Of a stretch of DNA of 64,000 nucleotides, positions 43,837 to 53,847 are shown piece by piece. The position numbers were made by a program, and so were the translations under genes. Position 1 is the first letter of the stretch, and every line of letters begins with the position of its first letter. Below the pieces are notes generated by a model. It was not told the origin of the DNA. It saw only the letters and a list, made by a program, of their open reading frames with translations, and searched no databases. The DNA comes from Pectobacterium polaris (GTDB lineage Bacteria; Pseudomonadota; Gammaproteobacteria; Enterobacterales; Enterobacteriaceae): positions 62,001 to 126,000 of the forward strand of contig NZ_CP017481.1 of assembly GCF_002307355.1 (NCBI RefSeq), given 5' to 3'.

Positions 43837-45327
43837 TTATTTGCCTCCCAGCAGATCGCGCGCACCCCAATGTGGGAAGTGGCGACGTACCAGCGCATTC
43901 AGTTCCAGCTCAAACGCGCTGTGTGCACCCGGTTCCTGATACACCTGTTCGATAGGTTCCCGCACCAGCCCAGCACCGACCGTGACGTTGCTCAGACGGT
44001 CGATAAAGATCATCCCGCCCGTCACCGCATTGTGCTGATAGTTGTCCAACACCAGCGGCTCATCAAAAACCAGCTCAACCGAACCGATACCATTCAGCGG
44101 CAGGTTCTCCGCTACGCGTTGCGTCAGCGTATTGATCTCAACCTGATACTGAATATTCTCGACCCGAGCGCGCGTTTTCTTACCGCCAATCTTGATGTCG
44201 TAGCTTTGTCCCGGTACCAGCGGCTGCTCCGCCATCCAGACAACATCCACCAGCGCATGCTGCACCGCTTTTAGCGATTCGCTACTGTCGACCAGCAGGT
44301 CACCGCGGCTGATATCTACCTCATCCGCCAGCACTAGCGTAATAGCTTCACCCGCCTGCGCCTGCGGTAAATCGCCGTCAAAGGTCACAATACGGCTGAC
44401 GGTGGATTCTACGCCGGACGGCAGCACTTTAACCCGTTGCCCAACGCGGATGATGCCGGATGCCAGCGTTCCCGCGTAGCCACGGAAATCCAGATTCGGG
44501 CGGTTCACATATTGCACCGGGAAGCGCATCGGCTGTTCCAGCGTACGCTGTGCCACATTGACCGTTTCCAGCACGTCCAGCAGCGTCGGTCCGGTATACC
44601 AACCCATCGTCGTACTTGGCGTTGCGACATTGTCGCCATCCAGCGCGGAAATCGGCACAAAGGTGATATTCAGGTCGGCAGGCAGTTGCTGAGCAAAATC
44701 CAGATAATCCTGCTTAAACTGCTCAAACACCGTTTGCTGATAATCCACTAAGTCCATTTTGTTCACCGCCACCACTAGATCGCGAATCCCCAGCAGGGTC
44801 GCAATAAAGCTGTGACGACGAGTTTGATCCAAGACGCCTTTGCGAGCGTCAATCAGCAGGATCGCCAGCTCACAGGTTGATGCGCCGGTCGCCATGTTAC
44901 GGGTGTACTGCTCGTGTCCCGGCGTATCAGCGATGATGAATTTGCGTTTTTCCGTGGAAAAATAGCGGTAGGCCACGTCAATCGTGATGCCCTGTTCACG
45001 CTCGGCCTGAAGCCCATCGACCAGCAGTGCCAGATCCAGTTTTTCGCCCTGCGTGCCCAGACGCTTGCTGTCATTGTGCAACGTACTGAGCTGATCTTCA
45101 TAAATCTGGCGCGTATCGTGCAGTAAACGGCCAATCAGCGTACTTTTTCCATCGTCGACGCTACCGCAGGTCAGGAAACGCAGCAGCGTTTTATCCTGCT
45201 GCGCGTGTAAATACGCTTCCACACCGCCCTGCTCGGCGATCTGCTGTGCAATCGCATTATTGATAACGACTGCATCTTTCTCAGCCGCATTGTCTGCCGC
45301 TGTGTCTTTTAAAGAAATTTGGCTCAT
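43837..45327 (-). CDS. cysN: Sulfate adenylyltransferase subunit 1 (GTPase)
   Basis: GTPase subunit of ATP sulfurylase that drives APS formation with CysD. It is an EF-Tu-like G protein: G1 loop GSVDDGKST (55-63), G3 DTPGHEQY, G4 NKMDLVD and G5 SALDGD, followed by two beta-barrel domains. The 496 residues exceed E. coli CysN (475) by about 20, mainly in the hydrophilic N-terminus ([19 protein letters not shown]). It sits 11 bp after cysD. Confidence 0.96.
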   Translation of the reverse strand: MSQISLKDTAADNAAEKDAVVINNAIAQQIAEQGGVEAYLHAQQDKTLLRFLTCGSVDDGKSTLIGRLLHDTRQIYEDQLSTLHNDSKRLGTQGEKLDLALLVDGLQAEREQGITIDVAYRYFSTEKRKFIIADTPGHEQYTRNMATGASTCELAILLIDARKGVLDQTRRHSFIATLLGIRDLVVAVNKMDLVDYQQTVFEQFKQDYLDFAQQLPADLNITFVPISALDGDNVATPSTTMGWYTGPTLLDVLETVNVAQRTLEQPMRFPVQYVNRPNLDFRGYAGTLASGIIRVGQRVKVLPSGVESTVSRIVTFDGDLPQAQAGEAITLVLADEVDISRGDLLVDSSESLKAVQHALVDVVWMAEQPLVPGQSYDIKIGGKKTRARVENIQYQVEINTLTQRVAENLPLNGIGSVELVFDEPLVLDNYQHNAVTGGMIFIDRLSNVTVGAGLVREPIEQVYQEPGAHSAFELELNALVRRHFPHWGARDLLGGK

Positions 45328-45338
45328 TCGACGATTCC

Positions 45339-46247
45339 TCAGAAATACCCTTGACGCTTTTTCAGCTCCATTGAACCGGCCTGATCGCGGTCAATTACCC
45401 TTCCCTGACGCTCACTGGTGGTGGAAACCAGCATCTCTTCGATGATTTCCGGCAGCGTCTGCGCATGCGATGCCACCGCGCCCGTCAGCGGCCAGCAGCC
45501 CAGCGTGCGGAAGCGCACCATGCGTTGTTCGATCACTTCACCAGGTTGCAGATCGATACGATCGTCATCCACCATCAGCAGCATACCGTCGCGCTCCACC
45601 ACTGGACGCGGCGCGGCCAGATACAGCGGAACAATATCGATATTTTCCAGATAGATGTATTGCCAGATATCCAGTTCGGTCCAGTTGGAGAGCGGGAAAA
45701 CACGGATGCTCTCACCTTTGTTAATCTGGCCGTTGTAGTTATGCCACAGCTCCGGACGCTGGTTCTTCGGATCCCAGCGGTGGAAACGGTCGCGGAAGGA
45801 GTAAATACGCTCTTTGGCACGCGATTTCTCTTCATCGCGGCGCGCCCCGCCAAACGCGGCATCAAAACCGTATTTATCCAGCGCCTGCTTCAGCCCTTCC
45901 GTTTTCATGATGTCGGTGTGTTTGGCGCTGCCGTGCACAAAGGGGTTAATCCCCAGCGCTTCACCCTGCGGGTTGCGGTGCACCAGCAGTTCACAGCCGT
46001 AGGCCTTTGCCGTCTTGTCGCGGAATTCGTACATTTCACGAAATTTCCAGCCAGTATCAACGTGCAGCAGCGGGAAAGGCAGCGATCCCGGATAGAACGC
46101 CTTGCGCGCCAGATGCAGCATCACCGAAGAGTCTTTGCCGATGGAATACATCATCACCGGGTTACTGAACTCGGCCGCCACTTCGCGGATGATGTGAATG
46201 CTTTCGGCTTCAAGCTGCCGTAAATGCGTGAGTCGTTTCTCGTCCAT
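45339..46247 (-). CDS. cysD: Sulfate adenylyltransferase subunit 2
   Basis: Catalytic ATP pyrophosphatase subunit that adenylates sulfate to APS with CysN. The PP-loop motif [17 protein letters not shown] (35-51) and the downstream [22 protein letters not shown] segment are present. The 302 residues are identical in length to E. coli CysD. It starts 9 bp after cysG in the cysG-cysD-cysN-cysC order. Confidence 0.97.
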   Translation of the reverse strand: MDEKRLTHLRQLEAESIHIIREVAAEFSNPVMMYSIGKDSSVMLHLARKAFYPGSLPFPLLHVDTGWKFREMYEFRDKTAKAYGCELLVHRNPQGEALGINPFVHGSAKHTDIMKTEGLKQALDKYGFDAAFGGARRDEEKSRAKERIYSFRDRFHRWDPKNQRPELWHNYNGQINKGESIRVFPLSNWTELDIWQYIYLENIDIVPLYLAAPRPVVERDGMLLMVDDDRIDLQPGEVIEQRMVRFRTLGCWPLTGAVASHAQTLPEIIEEMLVSTTSERQGRVIDRDQAGSMELKKRQGYF

Positions 46248-46256
46248 ACCCTTTCC

Positions 46257-47699
46257 TTAAGCCAAGTTTACTACCGCTGGGCGGCTGTCTTGCGGCACCG
46301 TCGGCGTTGTCTGACCAAACCAGGCAATCTGATGGTGCAGATCCACCACCTCGCCAATCACCAGTAGTGCTGGTGTCGGCGCTTGCCGTGCCAAATGTTC
46401 TAACTGTTGCAGCGTGCCAATTTGCACCTGCTGATCGTGTCGGGTGCCGCGACTGATCACGGCAACGGGCGTCTGCGATGAACGACCATGCGCGATCAGC
46501 TGCTGCGAAATCTCGGCGGCCTTCATCGTTCCCATGTAAATCGCCAGCGTCTGACGGCCACGCGCCAGTGTTGACCAGTCCAACTCGTCGCCATCCGGGC
46601 GACAATGTCCGGTAATAAAAAGTACGCTCTGCGCGTAGTCACGGTGCGTCAACGGAATCCCCGCATACGCCGTGACGCCTGCCGCAGCCGTCACGCCGGG
46701 CACCACCTGAAACGTGATGCCGGCCTGCGCCACCGCTTGCAGCTCTTCGCCGCCGCGGCCAAAAATGAAGGGATCGCCGCCTTTCAGGCGCACTACCCGT
46801 TTTCCTTCCTGCGCCAGCTTGACCAGTAGCTGATTAATCTCATCCTGTGGCAACGAATGCGCGCTGGCGCGTTTCCCCACGCAGATGCGTTCAGCATCGC
46901 GGCGCACCAGATCCAACACGTCGGCGCTGACCAAATGGTCATATAGCACCACGTCCGCCTGCTGCATCACCTGCAATCCGCGCAGCGTCAGCAGTCCGGC
47001 ATCACCGGGGCCTGCGCCAACCAGTGCGACTTCACCGCGTGCGGCCGCTGGCTGCTGCTGTTCCTCTTGCTGAAGCGCCAACTGCTGTTGCAGTTCGTCT
47101 TCGGCCTGCGCCAGTTGCCCAGCGGACACCAGCGACGCAAAGCGTCCGACAAACAGCCGTTCCCAAAAGCGACGGCGTGCCGGCATCGAATGCAGTCGGG
47201 TTTTAATTCTGTCGCGCCAGCTTCCGGCGATGTCCGCCATCGTGCCCAAACTGGCGGGCAGTAAGGATTCCAGCTTTTCACGCAGCAGACGCGCCAGCAC
47301 CGGCGCTTGTCCACCCGAGGAAATAGCCACCACCAGCGGAGAGCGATCGACAATCGAGGGGAAAATAAACGAGCACTTTGGCTGATCGTCCACCACGTTC
47401 ACCAGCAAATGACGCTGATTCGCGGCCTCAAATACCGCGGCATTCAGCTCGGCGTCATCCGTAGCGGCAATCACCAGAAACACGCCGGATAACAGTTCCG
47501 GTGTAAAAGAGTGTGCCAGCCACTCAACCTGCCCGGCCTGATGCTGCGCCGCCAACGGTTCCGCCAGCGCCTGCGCGACAATTTTTACCTCCGCACCCGC
47601 GCGTTGCAGCAGATCGATTTTGCGCGTAGCAACCTCGCCGCCGCCAACAACCAGTACTGGGCGCTGACGAAGATCGGCAAATAAAGGGAGATAGTTCAC
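46257..47699 (-). CDS. cysG: Siroheme synthase CysG
   Basis: Trifunctional enzyme making siroheme, the cofactor of sulfite reductase. The N-terminal half (about 1-205) is the NAD-dependent precorrin-2 dehydrogenase and ferrochelatase ([15 protein letters not shown]). The C-terminal half (about 220-465) is uroporphyrinogen-III C-methyltransferase ([56 protein letters not shown] in parts). It is 480 residues against 457 in E. coli. It leads the cysGDNC operon here; in E. coli cysG is in the nir operon. Confidence 0.96.
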   Translation of the reverse strand: MNYLPLFADLRQRPVLVVGGGEVATRKIDLLQRAGAEVKIVAQALAEPLAAQHQAGQVEWLAHSFTPELLSGVFLVIAATDDAELNAAVFEAANQRHLLVNVVDDQPKCSFIFPSIVDRSPLVVAISSGGQAPVLARLLREKLESLLPASLGTMADIAGSWRDRIKTRLHSMPARRRFWERLFVGRFASLVSAGQLAQAEDELQQQLALQQEEQQQPAAARGEVALVGAGPGDAGLLTLRGLQVMQQADVVLYDHLVSADVLDLVRRDAERICVGKRASAHSLPQDEINQLLVKLAQEGKRVVRLKGGDPFIFGRGGEELQAVAQAGITFQVVPGVTAAAGVTAYAGIPLTHRDYAQSVLFITGHCRPDGDELDWSTLARGRQTLAIYMGTMKAAEISQQLIAHGRSSQTPVAVISRGTRHDQQVQIGTLQQLEHLARQAPTPALLVIGEVVDLHHQIAWFGQTTPTVPQDSRPAVVNLA

Positions 47700-47767
47700 A
47701 GTCGCCTTAACTAAGCAAAAAAATAGATAATGCGACTATACGGTGAGGACAGAACACTTATGAAATG

Positions 47768-47801
47768 CCGAATTGGAATGACAAGTTCCGTAATGGAATA
47801 A
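47768..47801 (-). promoter_or_regulatory. Possible CysB-binding direct repeat upstream of cysG
   Basis: The minus strand carries TTATTCCATTACGG (47801-47788) and TCATTCCAATTCGG (47781-47768), two 14-mers matching at 11 positions and spaced 20 bp. ATTCC-type half-sites about 20 bp apart are typical of CysB activator sites, and this pair lies 70-100 bp upstream of cysG. Assignment is by pattern only. Confidence 0.4.
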
Positions 47802-47870
47802 CAACACGTTTACAACCGCCAGCAGGACGCCTGACGCAATCGGGCATCCATTTGATTGCGCCATCGGCGT

Positions 47871-48671
47871 TCAGCTACAGGCTTGATTCTTGATCCTGAC
47901 CACTTGTGCAACATCGTCACCGAGCAGTTGATCCAACTGGCCTTCACGAATCCACTGCACGATCTGGACTTCGATATCCACCGCGTGGTCCTGAAGATCT
48001 TGATGGTATGAGCCGGGCAAATAGAGGAAGGCCGCAAATCCCTCATCATGCAGCTGGCGCGCTTCTCCACGGGCAAAGCGGTCGATCTCAATGCTCATCG
48101 CATCAAGATTGGCCTGACGGGCAAGCGCCGCTGGGTCAATCAAACGCGAGTGCATCAGGCCAACGGTTGGCACGTCAGGTATCGCCGCTTTTACCGCTCT
48201 CAGTTGAACATAGTCAAACGAAGCGAATTGCAGCAGATCGGCACAATCCAGTTCATCGATGAGCTTCCTCAGCTTCGGGAAGAGTATCTCATTGCAATCA
48301 TACACTTTGAATTCAAGCTGATAGATGATGCCGAGCTGGCGGGCAAACAGTAGGGCATCCCTGAGCAGCGGGATGCGTTCCCCTGCGAATTCCTGACTGA
48401 ACCACTGCCCAGCATCAAGTTTGGCAAGCTCAGAATAGGTCATGCCTTGCACGAGGCCTCGCCCGTTGGTGGTGCGGTTAACCGTCTCGTCGTGAATCAG
48501 GACTAATTCACCATCACGCGTGATTCTTAGATCGGTTTCGCAGGTAACGCCGAAACCCGCATGTTCAAACGCCTTGTTAAACGCAGCAAGGGTGTTTTCT
48601 GGTGCGCCAGCACTGTGGCCTCGATGACCTCCAAGGCGTATTGTCGCAGGCGTCATTCGTAGTGGATTCAT
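47871..48671 (-). CDS. Glycerophosphodiester phosphodiesterase family protein
   Basis: A 266-residue cytoplasmic GDPD-family TIM-barrel enzyme that cleaves phosphodiesters such as glycerophosphodiesters. The catalytic pair is visible: LGGHRGHSAGAPENTLAAF (H16-R17, E24-N25) and ETDLRITRDGELVLIHDETVNRTT (in parts), supplying the metal-binding Glu-Asp and the second histidine. No signal peptide is seen. ATG 48671 is chosen because GAGGAG precedes it at the right distance. It is the last gene of a six-gene ABC-transporter operon, so its substrate is probably whatever the transporter imports. Confidence 0.85.
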   Translation of the reverse strand: MNPLRMTPATIRLGGHRGHSAGAPENTLAAFNKAFEHAGFGVTCETDLRITRDGELVLIHDETVNRTTNGRGLVQGMTYSELAKLDAGQWFSQEFAGERIPLLRDALLFARQLGIIYQLEFKVYDCNEILFPKLRKLIDELDCADLLQFASFDYVQLRAVKAAIPDVPTVGLMHSRLIDPAALARQANLDAMSIEIDRFARGEARQLHDEGFAAFLYLPGSYHQDLQDHAVDIEVQIVQWIREGQLDQLLGDDVAQVVRIKNQACS

Positions 48672-48687
48672 TGTCATTCTCCTCGTT

Positions 48688-48717
48688 TTATTGCGTTTAA
48701 CCTTATTGCGTTTAACC
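48688..48717. repeat. Perfect tandem duplication of 15 bp
   Basis: TTATTGCGTTTAACC occurs twice head to tail between the permease stop and the phosphodiesterase start. It extends the untranslated gap by one repeat unit. No function is evident. Confidence 0.9.
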
Positions 48718-48725
48718 AAGGTTCC

Positions 48726-49601
48726 TCATTTCAGTGTCGGATCGGAAAGATCACGTAACCGATCGCCAATGAGGCTGATAGTGAGCGACAGTATGAAGAT
48801 GACCATGCCCGGCACGATGGATATCCACCATGCGGTCATGATGTAGTCGCGCCCCGCCCCCACCAACGATCCCAGACTGACCTGTGGCGGTTGCACTCCG
48901 AGGCCAAGGAAGCTCAGCGACGACTCCAAAATGAGGATTTCAGGCATCACCACCGTGAAGGTGACCAGCACGACGGCAAAGATATTGGGAAAAACGTGGA
49001 CGATCGCGATACGAAAGCCACCCGCACCATTGCGAAACAAGGCGGCGATATACGGCTTCTCCAGTTCAAGACTGGCCATCGTGCGCGTCAGGCGAGCAAA
49101 ACGCTCCCAGCCAAACAGCCCCAGCAGGCAGATGAAAAGCGTGAGGCTGTTTCCGAGAAAAGCCAGCACCGTGAGCGTAATGATGATAAACGGCATCGAT
49201 GCCTGAAAATCAATCGCCACCCGAATGATGGCATCCGCTAAACCGCGACGGAAGCTTGCGATCAGGCCAAGCGACGTCCCGATGATCAGGCTGATGATCG
49301 ATGCGCCAAGGGAGATAAAGAGACTCATACGCAGCGCATAGAAGACGCGGCTTAAGATGTCGCGTCCCATCTCGTCGGTGCCAAGCCAGTGCCGAGAGCC
49401 GGTTCCAAGGTGGAACGGCGGCATATTTCGCGCTCTCAGATCTATCTGCGCAAAGCCATAGGGCGAAAGCGTGTCAGCAAAGACAGCGAGCACAACGGCC
49501 ATCACAATGATCCCAATACACACGAGCAACAGCGGATTAGCGTGGGGAAACCGGGCAAATAAGCCAGAAGGCATCTTTGACGCAGAGGGCGTATCTGTCA
49601 T
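48726..49601 (-). CDS. Dpp/Opp-family ABC transporter permease (DppC type)
   Basis: A 291-residue membrane permease. An N-terminal OppC-type leader segment and first helix (about 22-43) are followed by the family region WLGTDEMGRDILSRVFYALRMSL and about five further helices. The coupling loop is less canonical than in DppC. Its start overlaps the stop of the DppB-type permease (ATGA), indicating tight coupling. The family imports peptides, nickel or oligosaccharide-like compounds; the neighbouring phosphodiesterase argues for a phosphodiester rather than a peptide substrate. Confidence 0.88.
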   Translation of the reverse strand: MTDTPSASKMPSGLFARFPHANPLLLVCIGIIVMAVVLAVFADTLSPYGFAQIDLRARNMPPFHLGTGSRHWLGTDEMGRDILSRVFYALRMSLFISLGASIISLIIGTSLGLIASFRRGLADAIIRVAIDFQASMPFIIITLTVLAFLGNSLTLFICLLGLFGWERFARLTRTMASLELEKPYIAALFRNGAGGFRIAIVHVFPNIFAVVLVTFTVVMPEILILESSLSFLGLGVQPPQVSLGSLVGAGRDYIMTAWWISIVPGMVIFILSLTISLIGDRLRDLSDPTLK

Positions 49602-50539
49602 GACACACGCCCCCGAGACCGCTGTGAGTGGCGCAGGCGGGGATCGATCATCACATGCAGGAAATCAACGAACAGGTTGGCACTGACCATCGCTACCGTG
49701 ATGAGAATGACAATCGCCTGAACCACCGCCACATCGCGGGCAGCAACAGAATTGATGAGCAGCAGGCCCACGCCGGGCCAGGCGAATACCGCTTCAATCA
49801 CGGCGGAGCCGCCAATCATTCCGCCGAGCAAGAACCCGAACAGTGTCAGCAAAGGCAGTGCCGCGTTCGGCATCACGTGCCTGACGATCAGCCCCCACTC
49901 GGAGACACGCTTCGCCCGAGCGGCAAGGATATAACGCTGCCCGATGACTTCAAGCACGCTTGAGCGAACGAATCTCGCGATAACACCGGCATTGTAAAGC
50001 CCGATAGCCAAGGCAGGCATTACCATGTGGGCAAGCGTCGCGCCTCCCCCCGATGGCAGGATCCGCAACTGTACGGCGAAAAGCTGGATCAGGAGAATGC
50101 CGGTCAGGAAAGTGGGAATTGAATGCGTCAGCACGGCGAGGCCGATTACTGCGCGGTCAATCACCCCACCGCGATAGTGCGCCGCGACGACACCCAGCGG
50201 AATCCCCACCGCAAGCGCCAGTACAAGCGAAGCCGCCATCAGCCGCAGCGTTGCGGGGATCTTTTCCATGATCATGGCAAGCGCATCCTGACCGCTTCGC
50301 AGCGATGTACCAAAATCCCCCGTCACTATGCGCCCGAGATAGGTGAAATACTGTTCGCTCACAGGGCGATCCAACCCCCACTGCTGGCGGAGTATGTCAA
50401 TAACCTGCGGCGGCGTTTCGACACCCAGGAGCGACGTCATCGGGTCACCGCTGATGCGCAGCATGACGAAAGTAAAGGTGACAGCAAGGAACACCGTCAC
50501 TACTGCACGCAGCGCTGAGCCAAACAGGGTGTTCAGCAT
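49598..50539 (-). CDS. Dpp/Opp-family ABC transporter permease (DppB type)
   Basis: A 313-residue permease with six hydrophobic segments. The DppB/OppB N-terminal helix with GDPMTSLLG-type periplasmic loop, WGLDRPVSEQYFTYLGRIVTGDFGTSLRSG (in parts) and the coupling loop YILAARAKRVSEWGLIVRHVMPNA are clear. It overlaps the upstream ATPase by 7 bp and the downstream permease by 4 bp. Confidence 0.9.
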   Translation of the reverse strand: MLNTLFGSALRAVVTVFLAVTFTFVMLRISGDPMTSLLGVETPPQVIDILRQQWGLDRPVSEQYFTYLGRIVTGDFGTSLRSGQDALAMIMEKIPATLRLMAASLVLALAVGIPLGVVAAHYRGGVIDRAVIGLAVLTHSIPTFLTGILLIQLFAVQLRILPSGGGATLAHMVMPALAIGLYNAGVIARFVRSSVLEVIGQRYILAARAKRVSEWGLIVRHVMPNAALPLLTLFGFLLGGMIGGSAVIEAVFAWPGVGLLLINSVAARDVAVVQAIVILITVAMVSANLFVDFLHVMIDPRLRHSQRSRGRVS

Positions 50540-51405
50540 GCCGCTCTCTCCGCCAAAATGGGGCGGCGGTGCGCAGCATCCGCAGCAATCGGCCGACGCC
50601 TTCCTTTCGGCACGGCAGCCAGCAGTTTTACGGTGTAAGGATGGGAAGGCTCGGCAAACACACTTGACGTTGGTCCGCTCTCCACCACGCCGCCGTCCTG
50701 CATCACGGCGACCCGATGCGACACGTGGCGTACAACACGCACATCGTGACTGATCAACAGGATCGAAAGACCGCGCTTCTCTTGAAGATCGAGCAAGAGA
50801 TTGAGCACCTGTGCCTGAACCGACACATCCAGCGCCGAGACAGGTTCATCGCACAGCAGAACCTTTGGCTCAGCGACCAGCGCCCGAGCGATAGCGGCGC
50901 GTTGCCGCTGCCCGCCTGACATCTGATGCGGATAGCGATCCAGCATGGTGATGGGGAGAGCGACAGCGCTAAGTGCTTCCTTAGCCCTATCGCGCCACTC
51001 ATTCTTGTACCCGATAGCGTGGATCAAGAGCACTTCCGCAATCTGCCGACCAATGGTGTGGCGTGGATCAAAGGCACCGAGCGTATCCTGCGCCACGACC
51101 TGAAGCACACGCGCCAAACGCCGACGGTTCGGTTTGAGATAGTGGGAAAATGGCTCGCCAAAGAGTGACAATGTTCCGCTATCAGGCTGGCGATCACCGC
51201 AAAGTAGCGCGGCAAGGGTCGATTTCCCAGACCCGGATTCACCAACCAGACCGAGCGTTTCACCTTGCTCAAGCGATAAAGACACGCCGCGTACCGCCTG
51301 CTTGCCAGCCCGACGGTTTGTCAGCAGCGAAAATCCAGCGTGATAGGTGAAATCCAGATCGCGGGCGTCGAGAATGGGCATTCTGTCCATCGCGTTCACA
51401 CTCAT
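50533..51405 (-). CDS. Dpp/Opp-family ABC transporter ATP-binding protein (DppF type)
   Basis: A 290-residue ATPase with Walker A at G55-T63 (GESGSGKST), signature MSGGQRQR and Walker B VLLCDEPVSALD. It has the DppF/OppF C-terminal segment SHPYTVKLLAAVP. It begins 4 bp before the upstream ATPase gene stops (ATGA). With the other ATPase it forms the heterodimeric motor of the importer. Confidence 0.92.
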   Translation of the reverse strand: MSVNAMDRMPILDARDLDFTYHAGFSLLTNRRAGKQAVRGVSLSLEQGETLGLVGESGSGKSTLAALLCGDRQPDSGTLSLFGEPFSHYLKPNRRRLARVLQVVAQDTLGAFDPRHTIGRQIAEVLLIHAIGYKNEWRDRAKEALSAVALPITMLDRYPHQMSGGQRQRAAIARALVAEPKVLLCDEPVSALDVSVQAQVLNLLLDLQEKRGLSILLISHDVRVVRHVSHRVAVMQDGGVVESGPTSSVFAEPSHPYTVKLLAAVPKGRRRPIAADAAHRRPILAERAAC

Positions 51406-52274
51406 GACACGCTCCCCACAGAGAGTAATGAGGTCGCCGTATCACGCTGCCAATGTTGGGGGATCTCCACCAATCGGCTTAAAGGCTCACCGCTTCCCGG
51501 CATCGCGTCCAGCAGCAGTTGAGCGTAGGGATGGCTCGATCGCTCGTAGATATTTTCAGTCGTATCGATCTCCACGATCTCGCCGCCGTAAATAATGGCA
51601 ATCCGATCGCAGACCTCCGCGACCAGGTCGAGATCGTGGCTGATGAAGATCATGGCAATGCCGCGGCGACGCACCAGCGAGACAAGCAGCGACACGACCT
51701 GCTGCTGGACGGTCACATCCAGCGCCGTCGTCGGTTCGTCTGCGATGACGAGCTGCGGCTCCAGAGCAAGTGCCATCGCGATCATCACACGCTGGCACAT
51801 ACCGCCAGAAAATTGCGAAGGATAGTCATGGTAGCGCTTCTCTGGCTGGTCGATAGCGACGTCTTTCAGCATCTGTAGCGCAATCTCGCGGGATTCCGCC
51901 ACTGAATGCCCGGCACTTCGCGCAGCCTCAGCGATTTGTTCGCCAACGGTACGTACCGGATTAAGGCAGGATATCGGTTCCTGAAAGATCATGCCGATCG
52001 GCGGGAGCTTTTTCGCCACTAGCGCATTATGCAGTTCGGAAGCGGCGAACGTTTGGCTGCCAATCGTAACCGAACCAGAAACAAGCGCAGTCGCGGGCAA
52101 AAGACCAGCTACCGCGAGGCATGAAAGCGATTTTCCAGATCCGCTCTCACCCACAATCCCCAGAATTTCACCTTCACCGACCTCAAAGGATATCGACTTC
52201 ACCGATATGGTTCTGGCCTTCCCCGCGAGAAAGGCAATACTCAGATTTTGAACGGAAAGAATGGATTCAGTCAT
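51402..52274 (-). CDS. Dpp/Opp-family ABC transporter ATP-binding protein (DppD type)
   Basis: A 290-residue ATPase with Walker A at G42-S49 (GESGSGKS), signature FSGGMCQR and Walker B LVIADEPTTALD. The C-terminal DppD-like segment YERSSHPYAQLLLDAMPG is shorter than in typical OppD and lacks an obvious cysteine-rich iron-sulfur motif. The start at 52274 is supported by GAGGGT upstream; a frame reaching 52325 overlaps the binding-protein gene and is not needed. Confidence 0.9.
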   Translation of the reverse strand: MTESILSVQNLSIAFLAGKARTISVKSISFEVGEGEILGIVGESGSGKSLSCLAVAGLLPATALVSGSVTIGSQTFAASELHNALVAKKLPPIGMIFQEPISCLNPVRTVGEQIAEAARSAGHSVAESREIALQMLKDVAIDQPEKRYHDYPSQFSGGMCQRVMIAMALALEPQLVIADEPTTALDVTVQQQVVSLLVSLVRRRGIAMIFISHDLDLVAEVCDRIAIIYGGEIVEIDTTENIYERSSHPYAQLLLDAMPGSGEPLSRLVEIPQHWQRDTATSLLSVGSVS

Positions 52275-52284
52275 GATGACACCC

Positions 52285-53847
52285 TCACTTGGCAGCATTA
52301 ACAAAGGAGAGGTTTTGTGGTCCAAGGTCCATCGCGAAAACCGGCTTCGGCTTCCACTTCACCTTGTTGGAAACCCCGTAGAAGACGGCGTTCTGGTAAA
52401 GCACAGTGATCCCCGGATCCTTCCATTCAATAATGTCCAACATCTCGGAGAAGATCCTGGCGCGATCCGCTGGGGCAACCGTCGGTTCAAGCTTGGCGCC
52501 GAGCTGGTCAAATTCATCATTAACCCAGATTTTCTGCGTGCCCAGCGCTGCGGTCTTTGCGAACCCCATCGCATAGACGGAAACGTAAGGATCGGGAATC
52601 GCGGCGGTGCTGGACCAGTTACCCACCGCCCGACTTGAGGTATTTTCAAACAGCTTGCCGGACTCAACAAACTCCATCCGGGCGTTGACGCCCACCGCCT
52701 GCCACATCGCCACCACGCCTTCACTCACCGAGTTTTCCGCCGTGTAGTAATTGTTTTGTGAGCGGAGCGCGATCGGTTCACCGTGATAGCCCGCTTCCTT
52801 CAAGAGCTGCCGCGCTTTGTCAGGGTTATATTCGTATTTTGGGCGATCCTTCATGTAGATAGGGCCGAAAACTTTGAACTGCTCGCCATTCGGCACCACG
52901 GTTCGTCCGTTCCAGATAGAATCGACGATCGCCTGACGGTCAATTGCAAGGATAAGCGCCTGACGAACACGCGGATCCTTGAGTGCGGGGTTATATTTGT
53001 CGAAGAACAGGATACGGTTGTTCGGAACAGGGCCGCCGACAATCTTCGCGTTACCCGACTGGTTCACCATCTCAAGCTGATCCGGCGGCAGATCGGTGGC
53101 AATGTCATAATCCCCCGCGATAAGGCCAGCGATACGCGATGAGACTTCCGGCACCATTCTGAAGATGACACGCTTCGCATTCGGCTTGCCACCAAAATAC
53201 CGATCGTGCGCCACCAGCGTCACATGGTCATTGGCTACCGACTCCAGAACCTTATAGGGACCCGCGCCGACCGGCTTCTGCTTCCACTTAGCCCAGTCAC
53301 CGCCCATCTTCACCCAGGCATCTTTGCTGATCACCACCGCGGCATAGCTTGCCAGTCGCTGTAACAAGATCGGATCTTTGAACTTCGTGACGAAACGGAC
53401 GGTGTTTAGATCCACCACCTCGACATGATCAAGGCTGCTAAAATTTGTCAGATAGGCGGGATAACCGGGCGCTTTCGGATCGGTCAAACGCTCCGGTCCG
53501 AACGAAAAGGCGACGTCCTCCGCCGTCATTTCGCGACCATCATGAAAAATGACGCCCTTGCGAAGCGTCACTTCGAGCGTTTTATCGTCGATCCATTTCC
53601 ACGCCGTCGCAAGGTTCGGCTGTACCGAGAAATCGCCATCAATATCGAGCTTGAGTAAGGTTTCGTGGATCGACGGATTGTTGCGGAAAGCGACATTGGA
53701 CGCAGCATCAACCGGTTCCTGTGTCTCTGGGTTTTTCTGAACCGCGATCCGTAACTCAGGACGCGTGTCCTCCTGAGCAAGCGCGATGCCACCAGAGAGG
53801 AAAACAGCAAACAGCACCACGGCACCGATAAAGCTCGTTCTCTTCAT
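52285..53847 (-). CDS. ABC transporter substrate-binding protein, Dpp/Opp family (possible phosphodiester/opine binder)
   Basis: A 520-residue periplasmic binding protein of the SBP_bac_5 family. The signal peptide is about 1-25 (ending ALAQ). Family motifs include LKLDIDGDFSVQPNLATAW, LRKGVIFHDGREMTAEDVAFSF (in parts) and the late PDKARQLLKEAGY segment. Members bind peptides, nickel, bile acids or opines. It heads an operon with two ATPases, two permeases and a GDPD-family enzyme, the same set of functions as the agrocinopine (acc) operon of Agrobacterium. That parallel is inference; sequence alone does not fix the ligand. Confidence 0.85.
   Translation of the reverse strand: MKRTSFIGAVVLFAVFLSGGIALAQEDTRPELRIAVQKNPETQEPVDAASNVAFRNNPSIHETLLKLDIDGDFSVQPNLATAWKWIDDKTLEVTLRKGVIFHDGREMTAEDVAFSFGPERLTDPKAPGYPAYLTNFSSLDHVEVVDLNTVRFVTKFKDPILLQRLASYAAVVISKDAWVKMGGDWAKWKQKPVGAGPYKVLESVANDHVTLVAHDRYFGGKPNAKRVIFRMVPEVSSRIAGLIAGDYDIATDLPPDQLEMVNQSGNAKIVGGPVPNNRILFFDKYNPALKDPRVRQALILAIDRQAIVDSIWNGRTVVPNGEQFKVFGPIYMKDRPKYEYNPDKARQLLKEAGYHGEPIALRSQNNYYTAENSVSEGVVAMWQAVGVNARMEFVESGKLFENTSSRAVGNWSSTAAIPDPYVSVYAMGFAKTAALGTQKIWVNDEFDQLGAKLEPTVAPADRARIFSEMLDIIEWKDPGITVLYQNAVFYGVSNKVKWKPKPVFAMDLGPQNLSFVNAAK

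Noticed and set aside
45465..46223. 252-codon plus-strand frame opposite cysD
   Set aside because: Antisense shadow of cysD; no family resemblance and no ribosome-binding site that would argue for expression.
47700..47870. Insertion scar or mobile element at the edge of the ABC/GDPD operon
   Set aside because: No inverted repeats, target duplication, tRNA or transposase fragment is visible at either edge; acquisition can only be inferred from context.
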